Shown one piece after another: positions 1 to 9,886 of a DNA stretch of 64,000 nt (the first letter of the stretch is position 1; each line of letters starts with the position of its first letter). This DNA is from Pinus tabuliformis. Taxonomy: Eukaryota; Streptophyta; Pinopsida; Pinales; Pinaceae. The notes under the pieces are model-generated. The model did no database searches. It was not told the DNA's origin and was given only the letters and a program-made list of their open reading frames with translations. Made by a program: the position numbers and the translations under genes. The DNA lies in contig CM062810.1 in assembly GCA_031772625.1 (NCBI GenBank), positions 869,383,650 to 869,447,649 of the forward strand, given 5' to 3'.

Positions 1-482
1 AAGTAGGAGTGATGGTGAGGAGTCTAGGGGAAGGAGACAGGATCCAAGAAATATTGGTGGATGGAATAGATATGGATACAACCACTGGCGGTTCAGAAGG
101 TGATAAGGGCCCTCCCTCACTAGTGGAGAGGCAGAGGTTGGATGGAAAGGGTCGTGTCGGCTTGGAGGAAGGCCTAGAGGATGATACGTAATTTTTTATA
201 CAAAGACTATTTGTTGAAGATAATTCATACAAAAGAATCAATTATCCACCCCCCCCCCCCCCTCCCCGAAGCTGAGGTAGTGCCTTCCCAACCTTCCCCT
301 AGTAATCAATAACAATCCTGACAAATTCCTTTCTAAGTTGATAAAAAATATAAGAGTTCACAGTGTGCATGTTAATTAAAAGTACTAGTAGCAGTGGAAA
401 TAGTAGCAGCAATATGGGCTTGAAAGGATCTCTACAACTAGGATCGCAAGGATTTGTTCTTTTAGCATGGACTCAGTGAAAA
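1..482. other. Unassigned left edge with a poly-C tract
   Basis: No gene could be supported here. A run of 14 C lies at 249-262. A 60-codon open frame at 9-191 is rich in Gly, Asp and Glu and resembles nothing I recognise. The stretch leads directly into the gag of the old gypsy element, so it may be that element's leader or the start of its gag, but no LTR end or primer site is visible before the window begins. Confidence 0.4.
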
Positions 483-1052
483 ATGGCGGGATCATTCACA
501 AGGTATCCCAAGTTCTTTGGCAAGGGGAACGAAGATGTAGAACAACATTGGTATCTATGGGAGTCCATCTGGAGATCCTATCAGACACCTAATAATGTGA
601 AGCTAATTGAATAATAGACCACTCTCAGGGATAGGGCCTTGAGGTGGTTCATAAAATGGTTAGATTTACACCAGAACCCAACTATGGACGCTGTCGAAAG
701 AGAATTTGTACAAGAATTCAAACTACCCCAAACTAATCAGCAAGGGTTGTTAGAGTTATGGGAAATAAAGCAACAGGAGGGAGAGACCACATGGGAACTA
801 ATGTAAAAAATTAAGGATGAAATCAGTAAACAAAGTTACCCAATAGACCTGAATCCCTAAAGATATTGGTTTATCAAAGCATTGTTACCCCTCACCCATA
901 CACCATTGTCACAACAGAAGATAGACACACTGCAAGATGCTCTCGAGCAAGGAAATTGGATAGAAGTTATGGTAGGGTACCTGCACGAATACCGAGGGGA
1001 GAAACATTGCATGATCTATATATCTTGGGTCATGAAAATCAAATTTCATGTC
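483..1052 (+). pseudogene. gag: gag core of G0 (gypsy)
   Basis: Reading from the ATG at 483 gives a retrotransposon gag core, the protein that would form the virus-like particle around the RNA. Recognisable blocks are YPKFFGKGNEDVEQHWYLWE near the start and TTLRDRALRWF in the middle, followed by an EFVQEFKLPQTNQQGLLEL-type helix region. In-frame stops occur near 612-617 (two adjacent), 804 and 858, and the frame closes near 1050. The tail of the gag continues in another frame from about 1086. The start is chosen from the homologous block, as there is no promoter or leader evidence. Function is dead in this copy. Assignment to Ty3/gypsy gag rests on motif memory and on the downstream RT. Confidence 0.65.
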
Positions 1053-1085
1053 TAACAAAGAAGTTGAAGGATCTGCAATCGGCCT

Positions 1086-1720
1086 GCCTGGTGAAACCAA
1101 ATGTGTGGTCCAAAAATTGCTTGATGGAAGGTCATGTTTCCACAGAATGCTCAAGGTTACGGGGCATGGGGACCGTGTCTACTCTAGGGGGACCACCTAG
1201 GTCTACATCCGTAGTGAGATTCATGCATGTAGGATTGCAAGAGTTGTATCCTGACTGCAACCAACTAAATTACTGCGAATTATGTAGGGGGTATGGACAC
1301 TCTCCTTGTTTGTGCCCAATATTACAAAAGTACTCCAATGTTGCAAATAACAATTATTGTGAGTTATGTGCTTCCATAACTCACCACCTTGATCAATGTA
1401 GAGCATTATATGGTCTAGCATATAGGTTAGAACACGCAATATTTTGAGTCAATGAGATTTCTCAAGGAGGGGAGGAGGAGGAATAAGAGGCATAAGGGTA
1501 GGAGGTAGAGGCCTAGTTTTCTATTATAGTTGTGACCAAGAAGGACATGTTGCATGAAATTGCCTGCTACGAAGGAAGCCCTTGTGCTCTAAGTGTAGGG
1601 TCATTGTATATGCAACAGAGGATTGTCTAGAGATAATTGCAAGATGGGAGGAGTAGAGATGGCAGAGGGGAGAAAAATTGATTAATGCAGAGCCAACAGT
1701 AACAGACACATCCCCCTATC
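1086..1720 (+). pseudogene. Zinc-knuckle tail of G0 gag
   Basis: Two frames here carry a series of CCHC-like nucleic-acid-binding knuckles. Seen directly: a knuckle whose first Cys is replaced by Trp (WSKNCLMEGHVSTEC), then YCELCRGYGHSPCLC, then YCELCASITHHLDQC, and beyond the stop at 1447 a further CDQEGHVA-stop-NC and CSKCRVIVYATEDC. Four or more knuckles in a row is more than the one or two usual for gypsy gag, though the spacing in several departs from CX2CX4HX4C. The role would be packaging of genomic RNA. The stop at 1548 falls inside the fourth knuckle. It lies between the gag core and the protease-like region, as expected for a gypsy polyprotein. Confidence 0.55.
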
Positions 1721-1859
1721 AAATATTAATATAGTCACGCGTGGAGGAAAAATGAATAGGATTGATTGAGGAAACACAGACTAGCCCACAATCACTAGAC
1801 TAGCCTCCCTAAAGATCTCTTGTGACCCTGAGAAACAAAAGCAGTGTTACAAGGAGGCA

Positions 1860-2552
1860 ACAAAATTTTTTGACAATCTAGCTGAGGGCACAAGACTACA
1901 AAAGGGGCATGCAGAGTTTCATAGAGCTATGAGCTCAGAAATTCCACAATCCACAATTATATGACCTATCGAGGAATGGTTTAGACAATTCCTGGAGATT
2001 GTGAATGACGACCATATGTTAGGGAAGTTATAGAAAATTTTGAATGCAGCCATCCCAGATGAGGAGATTGAGGGATGATTTTTCTCTGCTAACTTGCCTG
2101 AAAGACACACTAGTAGAGTACAAAGGAATAAGAAGAGAACATGCATAGAATTCAGAATTGATGCTCAGATTGCAGGATTTCAGATCAAGGACACTATGCT
2201 ATATATTGGCTCTGATATCAACATCGTACCAAGGAAAATGTTGGCAACACTAGAGAAACCTTAGTTGTCATTCTCACCAATCTAGTTGAGGATGGTGAAT
2301 GAGTATTGTATACTTCCAGTTAGGAGACTGGAGGATGTAGAAGTGGATGTATGAGGGGTAAAGATCCATACAGATTTAAAAGTAATAGATATTATGGGAG
2401 AAAAGGTTCCTTATCAAGCACTGCTCGAGATAGAGTGGGCATTTGAAATTTACGCTATAATCGACTTAAAGAAGGAACTAATGACTTTTTAGGTAGAAGG
2501 ATTAAGTGTTATTCAACCTCTAGACCTGTATCAAGGACCAAGATTAACATAA
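1860..2552 (+). pseudogene. Retropepsin-like region of G0
   Basis: One frame reads through this stretch with stops at about six positions. The core DTMLYIGSDINIVPRKML has the layout of a plant gypsy retropepsin, the aspartic protease that cuts the polyprotein: a hydrophobic strand, a Gly-Ser-Asp turn, then a hydrophobic strand. The catalytic Asp-Ser/Thr-Gly is not intact: the triplet reads Ile-Gly-Ser-Asp. Downstream blocks EVDV-stop-GVKIHTDLKVIDIMGEK and ALLEIEWAFEIYAIIDLKKELMTF fit the C-terminal half and the flap-like region seen in such elements. Identification is by pattern and position, with moderate certainty. Confidence 0.5.
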
Positions 2553-2759
2553 CCAACAGATGACAAAGAAGAGCCACGGATGTTATATCATATTTACAAG
2601 CTGACAGTGGGTAAAAGGGAGGACTACATAAACCCAATAGTTGAATGATATGTTAGCTAGAGAAGTATTCAATGTTCAGAGGTTGACTCAGAAAATGCAT
2701 GCGACGATTGGCAGCAGAGTAGATATGAGATCAACACTAGATGTTGCATTTCAATATGT

Positions 2760-3258
2760 TAGGTCATGAATTGAATTGGAATGGAGCTAAGGGACTTCCC
2801 TATATTTAATGGTATAGACTCAGTAAATTCATTTCTCATTAGGATTTATGGAACTGTTATTAAAGAGCATAAAATAACATTACTAAACGTCGCATTGTAA
2901 GTGACACCGATACAATGGTGGGGATATCACCATAACTATCTTTGTAACTGTGAAAAGATGAAGAAAGAAATGGAAGTAAGGTTCAGACAATAAGGGGGAA
3001 TACCCTGAAGAATTTGTAAAGTACTGAGGGGACTCCAACCCTCGACAACACTTGAAAATTTGTAAGGATAGATGGAACTAGGAAGGAGTTCTGAAGGAGT
3101 TATGGGTACATGGGTTAATACATACCTTGGGAACCTTTCCAAAATCTTGGTATGTACAGGAAGAAATAAAGAGGAAAATGGGAGAATGGGATAGCTTGCA
3201 TGATTAGTTTCTCAACATCTTCTCTTTCTCGAACTAGGACAGGAGGCTGACTGAGGGA
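2760..3258 (+). pseudogene. Second gag-like block between protease and RT of G0
   Basis: After a gap, a frame-shifted block begins RDFPIFNGIDSVNSFLIRI and contains TPIQWWGYHHNYL and KKEMEVRFRQ, then continues in another frame as HTLGTFPKSWYVQEEIKRKMGEWDSL. This has the helix order and the conserved Trp-Trp of a gypsy gag, yet it lies downstream of the protease and upstream of the RT. Either G0 is a fusion of two elements or this lineage carries an extra gag-like domain in pol. Several stops and frame changes are present. No start codon can be justified. Sure that it is retroelement-derived, unsure of its domain name. Confidence 0.4.
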
Positions 3259-4023
3259 TTGCAGGCTGTCAAGCGAATTTTGCTCACATCGGGTCAACCA
3301 ATGAATGGGTGCGTAGACTATAGGACCTTACAGAATATCTATGAGTTAGGATATTATGAAGCAATGGCTTATGGAAAGGTGGGTAAAGAACCAAATGAGA
3401 ATGATTTGGAGGAGTTACAACATTTGTCATTCCATGAAATTGAAGGGGAAAGGGGCAACAAGGATGGAATTATAATTGATGCACCATAGTTTCTCCTAGT
3501 GAAGTTGTGGAAGCATAACATCAGGACAGATGAAAAGCCAAAGCTAATCTCGATTGGAGACTATTGGGATGAAAAAACTACAAAACAGATTTTTGACCTC
3601 CTAAGAGAATATGAGGATTTGTTTCCATCACCTGTTGTGAAACTCAAAGGGATCAAGGGAGACCTAGAAGAGATGAAAATTGTACTAAAACCCGATGCAA
3701 AGCTAGTAAAGCACCATCCTTACAGACTGAATCCAGGAGTTAAAGAGAAAGTGAAGAAATAGATAGACAAGATGCTAGAATCAAGTCTTATTTTTCCATT
3801 GGACGAGGCAGAGTTGGTGAGTCTCATTGTAATACAAAACAAAAAATATGCCACACAAATAAGGATTTGCATGGACTACCATAGCTTGAAAAATTCTTGT
3901 GTACATGATCCATTTCCCACACCATTCAATGATGAGGTTCTCAATCATGTAGCAGGGAACGAAGCATACTCATTTACACATGGATTTTCGGGATATCACC
4001 AAGTCAGAATCGCCAAGGGGGAT
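3259..4023 (+). pseudogene. Reverse transcriptase of G0, N-terminal part
   Basis: A single frame with stops at 3487 and 3760 encodes the region before and into the RT palm. Visible blocks are LLREYEDLFPS (the usual lead-in of gypsy RT), VKHHPYRLNPGVKEKVKK, MLESSLIFPL, RICMDYHSLK (normally RVCVDYR-LN) and FSGYHQVRIAKGD. It is cut at 4023 by element A. The frame resumes at 18648 with KNKTTFTKEW, which is exactly the continuation a gypsy RT should have, proving that both pieces were once one gene. The intact enzyme would copy the element RNA into DNA in cytoplasmic particles. Confidence 0.8.
4019..4023. repeat. Target site duplication of element A, left copy (GGGAT)
   Basis: GGGAT immediately precedes the TG of the left LTR and is repeated at 18643-18647 directly after the CA of the right LTR. 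A 5-bp duplication is the normal footprint of a gypsy or copia integrase. It restores the reading frame of the interrupted G0 RT when one copy is removed. Confidence 0.95.
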
Positions 4024-5698
4024 TGTGGAGTACTAAAAAGGTATGTTTTTGATGATCATTTCAGTGGCTTTTCAGTAGAACTTGTAAACCTTTTTGCATC
4101 ATGAACTTGGAAAACAATAAAGAATTATAACAAACATGTGAGATTAACCACTTAACATGCAAGACTTAACCACTAATAATTGTCATTCTCTCGTGCAGGA
4201 AAGGGTGAAAACGAGGAGTTGTTGTTCCAAAGAAAAAGAAAAGGACAAGGTAACTAATGTCCCTTTGATGGGAGACCGAGTGCAAACAAGGCTAAGCAGA
4301 TCAAAGCAAGTCGGCCCTAAAAAGGAGGAGAAGACACCAGCTCAGTGCAGGAGAAAAGAGATGATTAAGGATTAATAGTTTGGTGAATCCCTCAAGATCT
4401 TTGATCCTGAGGGATCGCTGCTTTATCTATCTTGTTACTTAGACATCTCCGTCGTCACCCTTATATAAAGGGACAACACTGTTAGCTTTGGGATGATTAT
4501 GCTTTTATGTAATGTCTATTAAGATCAAAACTTTGATCATCGAGTCTCGATAAGAACTGGTTCATTGTACTTTTGTTTCATGCATTAATACAAACTTGGT
4601 GATTATTTTATCTCTGTGTTTGGATTAACCTAAAGCAGTGTACCCTTGGAGGCTAAGGGCCCGGCCCTGAAGGACAATTGCTTCTGTATTACTACAATTT
4701 GATTTCTGCGTGATTTGCTTATCATCGTTATTTGGTAATCTGATATGCTTTATAAGTTTACATCACATGCTCTGTTAAGATTAATTCATTAAGATTTTTA
4801 CAGACAAAACTGTTGTATTGACTCTACATTATATTACTGTTCCTTTCAGAGTTGATTGAATATTATTAGTCTTGAGCGAATATTGTTACTGTTTTGTTAC
4901 AGAGTTTTTGTGCTGTACATTCATGTTACAGAATTCATCTAAAAGTTGTGTTCTTTACGATTGTCGGATCTAGAAGTAATGTTGTTCTATTTTGAAATGC
5001 AGTCGTATTCCTTTTAATTAAGATTGATACTAGATCAGATTACTATTCAAGCGTGTTGTGTGCGTATATGATTTCCAAACGTTGTTCCATAACTTATCAG
5101 TAATTAGTGTTGTTCCATTAGTGTGTGTTGCTTGATCTGCCTTAAGAGTGAAAGATTGTTGTTTGATTACGATGAGTGCATTTGAGTTAGTAGATTAAGT
5201 TTGATTACTGCTCGCGAGACTTAGTTGTTTACTGTTCTTCCTTTTAAGAATTGTTGTTCCATTTCAGAATTGTTGTTCCATTCCAGATTTTCTGTTCCAT
5301 TTTTCTATCTGTCGTTCCATTTACTCGCATTTGTTGTTTTGGTGTGAGAGACGCTCTGAGGCTGTAGTGAGCCTCGGCATTTACTGTCTAGCTCCTAGAC
5401 CCGTGGTTTGTTCTCTAATTTCCTTTCCATTAGTTTCCAAAGGGGTGGATTATCGTTGCCGAAAACCTTGACTGATAAGTTGCTTAGTTTTCTGAGTGTG
5501 AGATTTATTCTTTTGAAGTAACTTAGTTATAGACAAGCATCCGTTTACTCTTGTATTTTTAAACGCTATACTACTAGCATTACTATGACAAATGATAGCC
5601 TCAAACTGAGACACTCTTTGAAATAACAAAACACTCTCGGATTGACATATTAATGTGAGGTAATTAGAGGTGAAAGAGACCCTTTTTATAGCTCTACA
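4024..5698 (+). repeat. 5' LTR of element A
   Basis: Begins TGTGGAG and ends CTCTACA, 1,675 bp, matching 16972-18642 along its whole length. It is preceded by the target duplication and followed after three bases by the primer site. Inside are a TATA box (4462-4468), a dyad just upstream of it (4387-4415) and scattered copies of the word GTTGTTCCA in the 3' part. Relative to the 3' LTR it has about nine extra bases near 4147-4157. U3-R-U5 boundaries cannot be set exactly. Confidence 0.93.
4387..4468 (+). promoter_or_regulatory. LTR promoter of A: dyad, CTTTATCTAT box and TATATAA
   Basis: ATCCCTC at 4387-4393 can pair with GAGGGAT at 4409-4415; CTTTATCTAT follows, then TATATAA at 4462-4468. 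The same order occurs in the 3' LTR (17326-17332, 17348-17354, TATA at 17401-17407) and, diverged, in the LTR of element B (45180-45237). The TATA box and its place in the LTR support an RNA polymerase II promoter; the role of the dyad is inferred. Confidence 0.65.
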
Positions 5699-5701
5699 TT
5701 T

Positions 5702-5719
5702 TGGCACCATTGCCAGGGA
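5702..5719 (+). other. Primer binding site of A, tRNA-Asp type
   Basis: TGGCACCATTGCCAGGGA starts three bases after the LTR. It differs at three positions from the tRNA-Asp-complementary site typical of Athila elements (TGGCGCCGTTGCCGGGGA, from memory). All three are G-to-A in this strand, as expected for decay of methylated cytosines on the other strand. Minus-strand DNA synthesis would start here. Confidence 0.88.
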
Positions 5720-5789
5720 AAGAGTGTAGCCATTTGTCTTTTTTTCATAGTAGTGTACGAACCTGCTAAGGAAGAGTTGGATCTTAAAA

Positions 5790-5852
5790 ATGGAAGGTAA
5801 GAACCTGCGTATGGAGAATGTAAAAGCCCTGCTCCACTGTCTGCTTTCCTAA
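5790..5852 (+). promoter_or_regulatory. Leader upstream ORF overlapping a consensus splice donor
   Basis: ATG at 5790 opens a 20-codon frame beginning MEGKNLR and ending LLHCLLS. The bases GAAG/GTAAGA put a strong splice donor at 5797. Element C has the same ATG, a frame beginning MRGENLR and a GTGAGA donor at 54810-54817. Conservation between diverged copies in an otherwise variable leader suggests use, either as a donor for a spliced envelope-position mRNA or as a translated leader peptide. It sits between the primer site and gag. Confidence 0.5.
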
Positions 5853-5903
5853 TAGATTTGTTGTTGCTTTGTTTGAATAGAATTTAATAGTTCATTTGAG
5901 TGC

Positions 5904-7124
5904 ATGAATAAGCAGAAAAAACCAGAAAAGAATATCAAACCTCCACCCAAACCTGAAAAAGCTAAGGGGCCGGTGACCCTTGGCCGAACGACCTTCATAG
6001 ACGAAATCTATAAGAAAACAAAATCTCAGCCATCAGTAGGCCCCAGGAAAATCAATTTTAAACAGCCTACTAGTTCCCTTCAGGCCACAGGATCGCCATC
6101 TGTAGCCTTTGCTGAGGTGCATAGTCAAACTGAAGAGCAGGACTTTCAAGAAATTGAAAATTCTGCTCCAGAACTATTGCAGGAAGGGAATTTCAGCAAC
6201 CTTTGTGAAGGACAAGGAGAAACAGGGGAAACCGAGGAACCAAGATCTCCTATTGGAACAAATCAGCCATTAAATAGCCCAGATAAGGGGAGCACCGCAA
6301 AAATCATTGTTGAAGGAACCCAATCTCCTCAGACATCAGGTATTCTCATTATCCCAGATAAAGGAAGTGCTATTAAAACTATCTCTGTCAAAGCCATTCC
6401 CTCTCAACCTAGGAATACCCTCCTAGATATCCCAGAAGGTTACTGGCATATATTCGATCCTATGGCTCAGAATCAGCCAAACACTCAAACCTCTACATTA
6501 CAATACCCTATAGTGGATTCTGCAGCAAATGCACCCATGAAAGCAATCCCTCTTCAACATATCCCTACATTTCACGGTCTCACATCAGAAGATCCAGATG
6601 CATTTTTATTCGAATTTGATGTGTTTTGCAGGGGATATGATTACACCACTGATCCCCAGAAATTGAAATTATTTCCCTCTACATTAAAAGGGGCTGCTTT
6701 AAGATGGTTTATGGGATTAGGTGGTGGGGTCATAAACAATTGGGATCAAATGAAAGAATCTTTCTTAAAAAAATATCAGGATTATTGTAGGTCTAGAGAA
6801 TTAAAGGATGAAATATTCCAAATGACAGCCAAACCGAATGAAACATTAGAGGAGTATGTGGAACGTTTTTAGTACAATCTACAAAGATCTCCTTATGCAT
6901 CACTACCTTTACCTGATAATGTGTTAAAAACTGCACTGATAAGGGGCATGAAGGAACAATGGAGTGAAACAATAAACATCATGGGAAAAGGGGATATTTA
7001 TCAAGAGAATTTTGCTGACATCATTGATTTATGTATCAGGAGTTCGAGAGGTAGCACAAGAGTAAAACTGGTAGAACATGATCGGTTTGTAAGAGATAAC
7101 AAATATCAACAGAAGGAGTAACAC
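5904..7124 (+). pseudogene. gag: gag of element A
   Basis: Starts at ATG 5904 with MNKQKKPEKNIKPPPKPEKA, matching the gag start of C at 54913 (MTRNKKIEKYQKPPPK). A long low-complexity N-terminal part (residues 1 to about 190) is followed by the gag core: TFHGLTSEDPDAFLFEFDVFC, KLKLFPSTLKGAALRWFMGL, and LEEYVERF near residue 315. The stop at 6870-6872 replaces a His codon found in C, and the same frame continues as YNLQRSPYASLPL to 7121. The product would assemble the cytoplasmic particle. The remainder of gag lies in another frame, so at least one frameshift occurs at about 7110-7130. The copy cannot make a full gag. Confidence 0.85.
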
Positions 7125-7129
7125 ATGTA

Positions 7130-7992
7130 GAAATTGGAAATTTATTGGAAAATTTTAAAACTGATATTCTGGGGACACTAACTACATAACTTGATATTAT
7201 GCAGGCTAAACAGAGGCAGATGGAGGCAGAACAAAATTTGGCGATCTTCTGTCCCCGATGCAGGAAAAAGCATAGTCACAAGGAATGTCCACTGGATACA
7301 GTCCAAACATGCGGCATCTTTACAAAAGATCACCTTACGAAGAGATGCCCCTCACTTCCTGGATTGAAAGCGGTATATAAGGAAGTGGAAGAAGAACCAG
7401 AATCGGTGTACTTGATCAACCAGCACCGCCAGTGGCAGCCGAGACAATCTGGTATGTTTCCAGATCCAACTTCTTCTTTTTAGCCTCCACAGTATAATGC
7501 TCAACAATATAGTATGTGTCAAAGTCAATCCCAACCCCCATTTTCAAACGAGTCACCACAGTCATTTCCTTCTTCAAACCCATGGCTGAATCAGGCAAGC
7601 CAATTTGGTTGGCCAAGTTTCCCTTACACTTCACCATATTGGCAAAATAGCCCATACCCTCCACAGTGGACTCCCCCTACTTCACAAAGTTCAGCCTGGT
7701 AGACAAACTGGCAGAGACCGATGCATCAGCCAGTAGGAACTATTCCACTCACTCAACCTACACTGCCAGCCTTACAACAAAATCCCCAGTCTAATCTGAG
7801 ACTGCAACTCCCAGCCCAACCCAACCCCAATCCAAATAACAGACCGGTCCAATCTCTCCAAATCATAGAATCACCAGAAATAGGACCCGACCTGAGGGAG
7901 TGTAATGATCTTCAGTTATGATCTGGACGTATTATTGAAACTGAGGGAGATAAAACAGTTCATATTGAAGATCAGTTACCAAAAGAACATCT
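7130..7992 (+). pseudogene. Gag zinc-knuckle and proline-rich linker of element A
   Basis: In the frame used by the rest of pol, VEIGNLLENFKTDILGTLTT is followed by two knuckle-like motifs: CPRCRKKHSHKEC and CGIFTKDHLTKRC (second Cys lost to Phe; C retains CTICSKDHTTDQC). Then comes a long Pro, Gln, Asn and Trp-rich linker with repeats of QPQ-like and NPNP-like words, ending near the LRSGR motif (here split by a stop at 7919). Stops at about 7178, 7481, 7700 and 7919 break it. The same layout occurs in B and C. The linker would join gag to the protease in the polyprotein. Confidence 0.75.
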
Positions 7993-7993
7993 G

Positions 7994-8869
7994 TTGCAAC
8001 AAGAGGATGTGAATAAGCAGCAGACTCATAATCAAGCAACCACATTCTCTCCTTCATTCCCAGAACAATTAGTCATACCTCGACCTTTACAGTATCCTGA
8101 CTTCGACATTCTGGGAGAATTACAAAATCTGTACATAAAAATTACATTCCTCCAAGCCATTCAAGACATTCCTATGTACGCAAAAACTATCAAAGAATTG
8201 TGCATAAAGAAACCAAGGAGGAATATAAAAAATAATCCAAGAGTCCAAGTAGTCAGCACCTTATCTGATTTACTATCAGGGAAAGAAACACCCATTAAAT
8301 ATGAAGACCCAGGAAGTCCAATTGTAACTGTTCAAATTTATGGTCAAACCCTGTCTAATGCCTTGGTTGATCTAGGAGCTGCAATTAATATTTTAACAAC
8401 CACTACTTGCCAAACGCTCGGCATTACATCTGTAGAACCCACCTCTACTTTGTTAGAATTGGCTGACCGATCTGTGGTTAGACTGGAGGGTACTCTACAT
8501 GATGTCATGGTCTCCGTAGATTCCTGGGAATATCCAACCGATTTCCTGATAATTAATCCAAAAACCTGACTTGATGGAGACCCGCTAATTCTAGGTAGAC
8601 CTTGGCTTGCCACTGTCAATGCTTACATTGGCTGCCGGTAAGGAAATATGACCATAACCAAAGGACCAAATATCAAGAATTTAGTTCTATATCCTCCAGT
8701 GCAGCCAAGTGTCACAATAATTAAAACTAACAAGCACCCTGTATCATACCTTACTGATAACATTAGATCTCCATTAACTATACAAGAGGCACCTGATTTT
8801 AAAGACCAAACAGAAGATGGTGCCATTAATAACTTCATTAGTCAAACTGAATCCGAATCCTACACATAG
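7994..8869 (+). pseudogene. Protease region of element A
   Basis: Retropepsin-like aspartic protease domain. The strand-turn-strand SNALVDLGAAINILTTTTCQTLGI holds the catalytic triplet as Asp-Leu-Gly (8369-8377), a form also seen in B and C. The partner block SVVRLEGTLHDVMVSVDSWEYPTDFLIINPKT and ILGRPWLATVNAYIGC follow, which is the usual C-terminal part (flap and the G-R-P/D-L). Stops at 8567 and 8638 lie in this part, and 8867 ends the following linker. The protein would process gag-pol. Upstream the segment has the block VIPRPLQYPDFDILGELQNLYIKI, conserved in B and C and so probably structural. Confidence 0.8.
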
Positions 8870-9886
8870 TGTCACATGATAGAAGCAGCAATTGATAATG
8901 AATTAGAAGAAGATCCTCTTAAAGATACACATGATCAAACAATACCTGTTACTTCTGTTGCAAATATTAAAATTGTGGAAATTGAACCGGGAAAAACCTT
9001 AAATATTAATGCCAACCTCACACCTGAACAATAAACGAAGCTCATCCATTTTTTAAGAAAATATCAAGAAGCATTCGCATGGGATTACCTTGTTATGAAA
9101 GGAATTGATCCCCAATTATGTACACACCACATTTACATAGAAAAAGATGCCAGACCTGTTCGTCAACCGCAAAGGAGACTTAATCCTCATCTAAAAGATG
9201 TGGTAAAAGCTGAACTTCAGAAACTCTTAGATGTCAATTTTATCTATCCTATCTCCGATAGTAAATGGGTCTCTCTGCTTGTGGTGGTACCAAAAAGGAA
9301 TGGGAAATGGAGAATCTGTGTGGATTACAGGGAACTAAATAAAGAAACGCAAAAAGACCACTTTCCTATCCCATTCATAGACCAAGTATTAGATACTTTA
9401 GCAGGAAAGAAATTCTTTTCTTTCCTGGATGGCTTCAGTGGATACAATCAGATTCAGATTGCCCTTGAAGACCAGGACAAAACTACTTTTACTTGTCCTT
9501 GGGGAACATTTGCCTATCGAGTTCTACCTTTTGGCTTATGTAATGCTCCTGCCACATTCCAAAGGGCTATCCTTAGTATTTTTGCAGATTTAATAAATGA
9601 TGGACTTGAAGTATACATGGATGAATTTACACCATATGGAGATGATTTTGATCCAGCACTAGACACCCTGGAAAAAGTCCTACAATGCTGCATCGCTACC
9701 AGGCTTTGCTTAAGCCACGAAAAATGTTACATGATGATGACTGAAGGACTTATCCTAGGACACTATATTTCAGCAGACGACATTCAGGTAGACCCAGCCA
9801 AAATCCAAATACTTTTGCTTATTCCCACTCCTACTACTCAAATAGAGGTACGCAGCTTTCTTGGATTTTCTAGTTATTATAGATGA
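8870..9886 (+). pseudogene. Reverse transcriptase of element A
   Basis: Lead-in LNINANLTPEQ and LIHFLRKYQEAFAWDY, then the RT palm and fingers from the start KGIDPQLCTHHIYIEKDARPVRQPQRRLNP. Motifs in order: LLDVNFIYPISDSKWVS, VVVPKRNGKWRICVDYRELN, DHFPIPFIDQVLDTLAG, FFSFLDGFSGYNQI, TTFTCPWGTFAYRVLPFGLCNAPATFQR and the catalytic box. The box reads Tyr-Met-Asp-Glu (9614-9625) instead of Tyr-X-Asp-Asp, and B has the same change. The first catalytic Asp, in FSFLDGFSG, is kept. Stops lie at 9032 and 9884 (CGA to TGA). Without the stops it would have a normal gypsy RT length. Next to RNase H in one polyprotein. Confidence 0.9.

Larger units (their letters stand above)
483..4023 (+). mobile_element. 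Old Ty3/gypsy element G0, left part
   Basis: This is a decayed gypsy polyprotein: gag, zinc knuckles, retropepsin-like region, a second gag-like block and the N-terminal half of reverse transcriptase, in that order. It has many stops and several frame changes. It stops abruptly at 4023 inside the RT and resumes at 18643 after element A, with GGGAT duplicated at both edges, so A inserted into it. Its own LTRs are not visible in the window. It is the oldest recognisable layer here, judged by decay and by being the insertion target. Confidence 0.8.

Noticed and set aside
249..262. Poly-C runs here and at 27025, 34288 and 41562 as possible functional tracts
   Set aside because: In the copia LTRs the run varies in length between copies as expected for slippage; the first one stands alone without context.
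866..1154. Start of the 193-codon frame as an independent gene, and its minus-strand partner at 909
   Set aside because: The first part overlaps the gag core in another frame; only its later knuckle-rich part is homologous to gag, so it is a frame-shifted gag tail.
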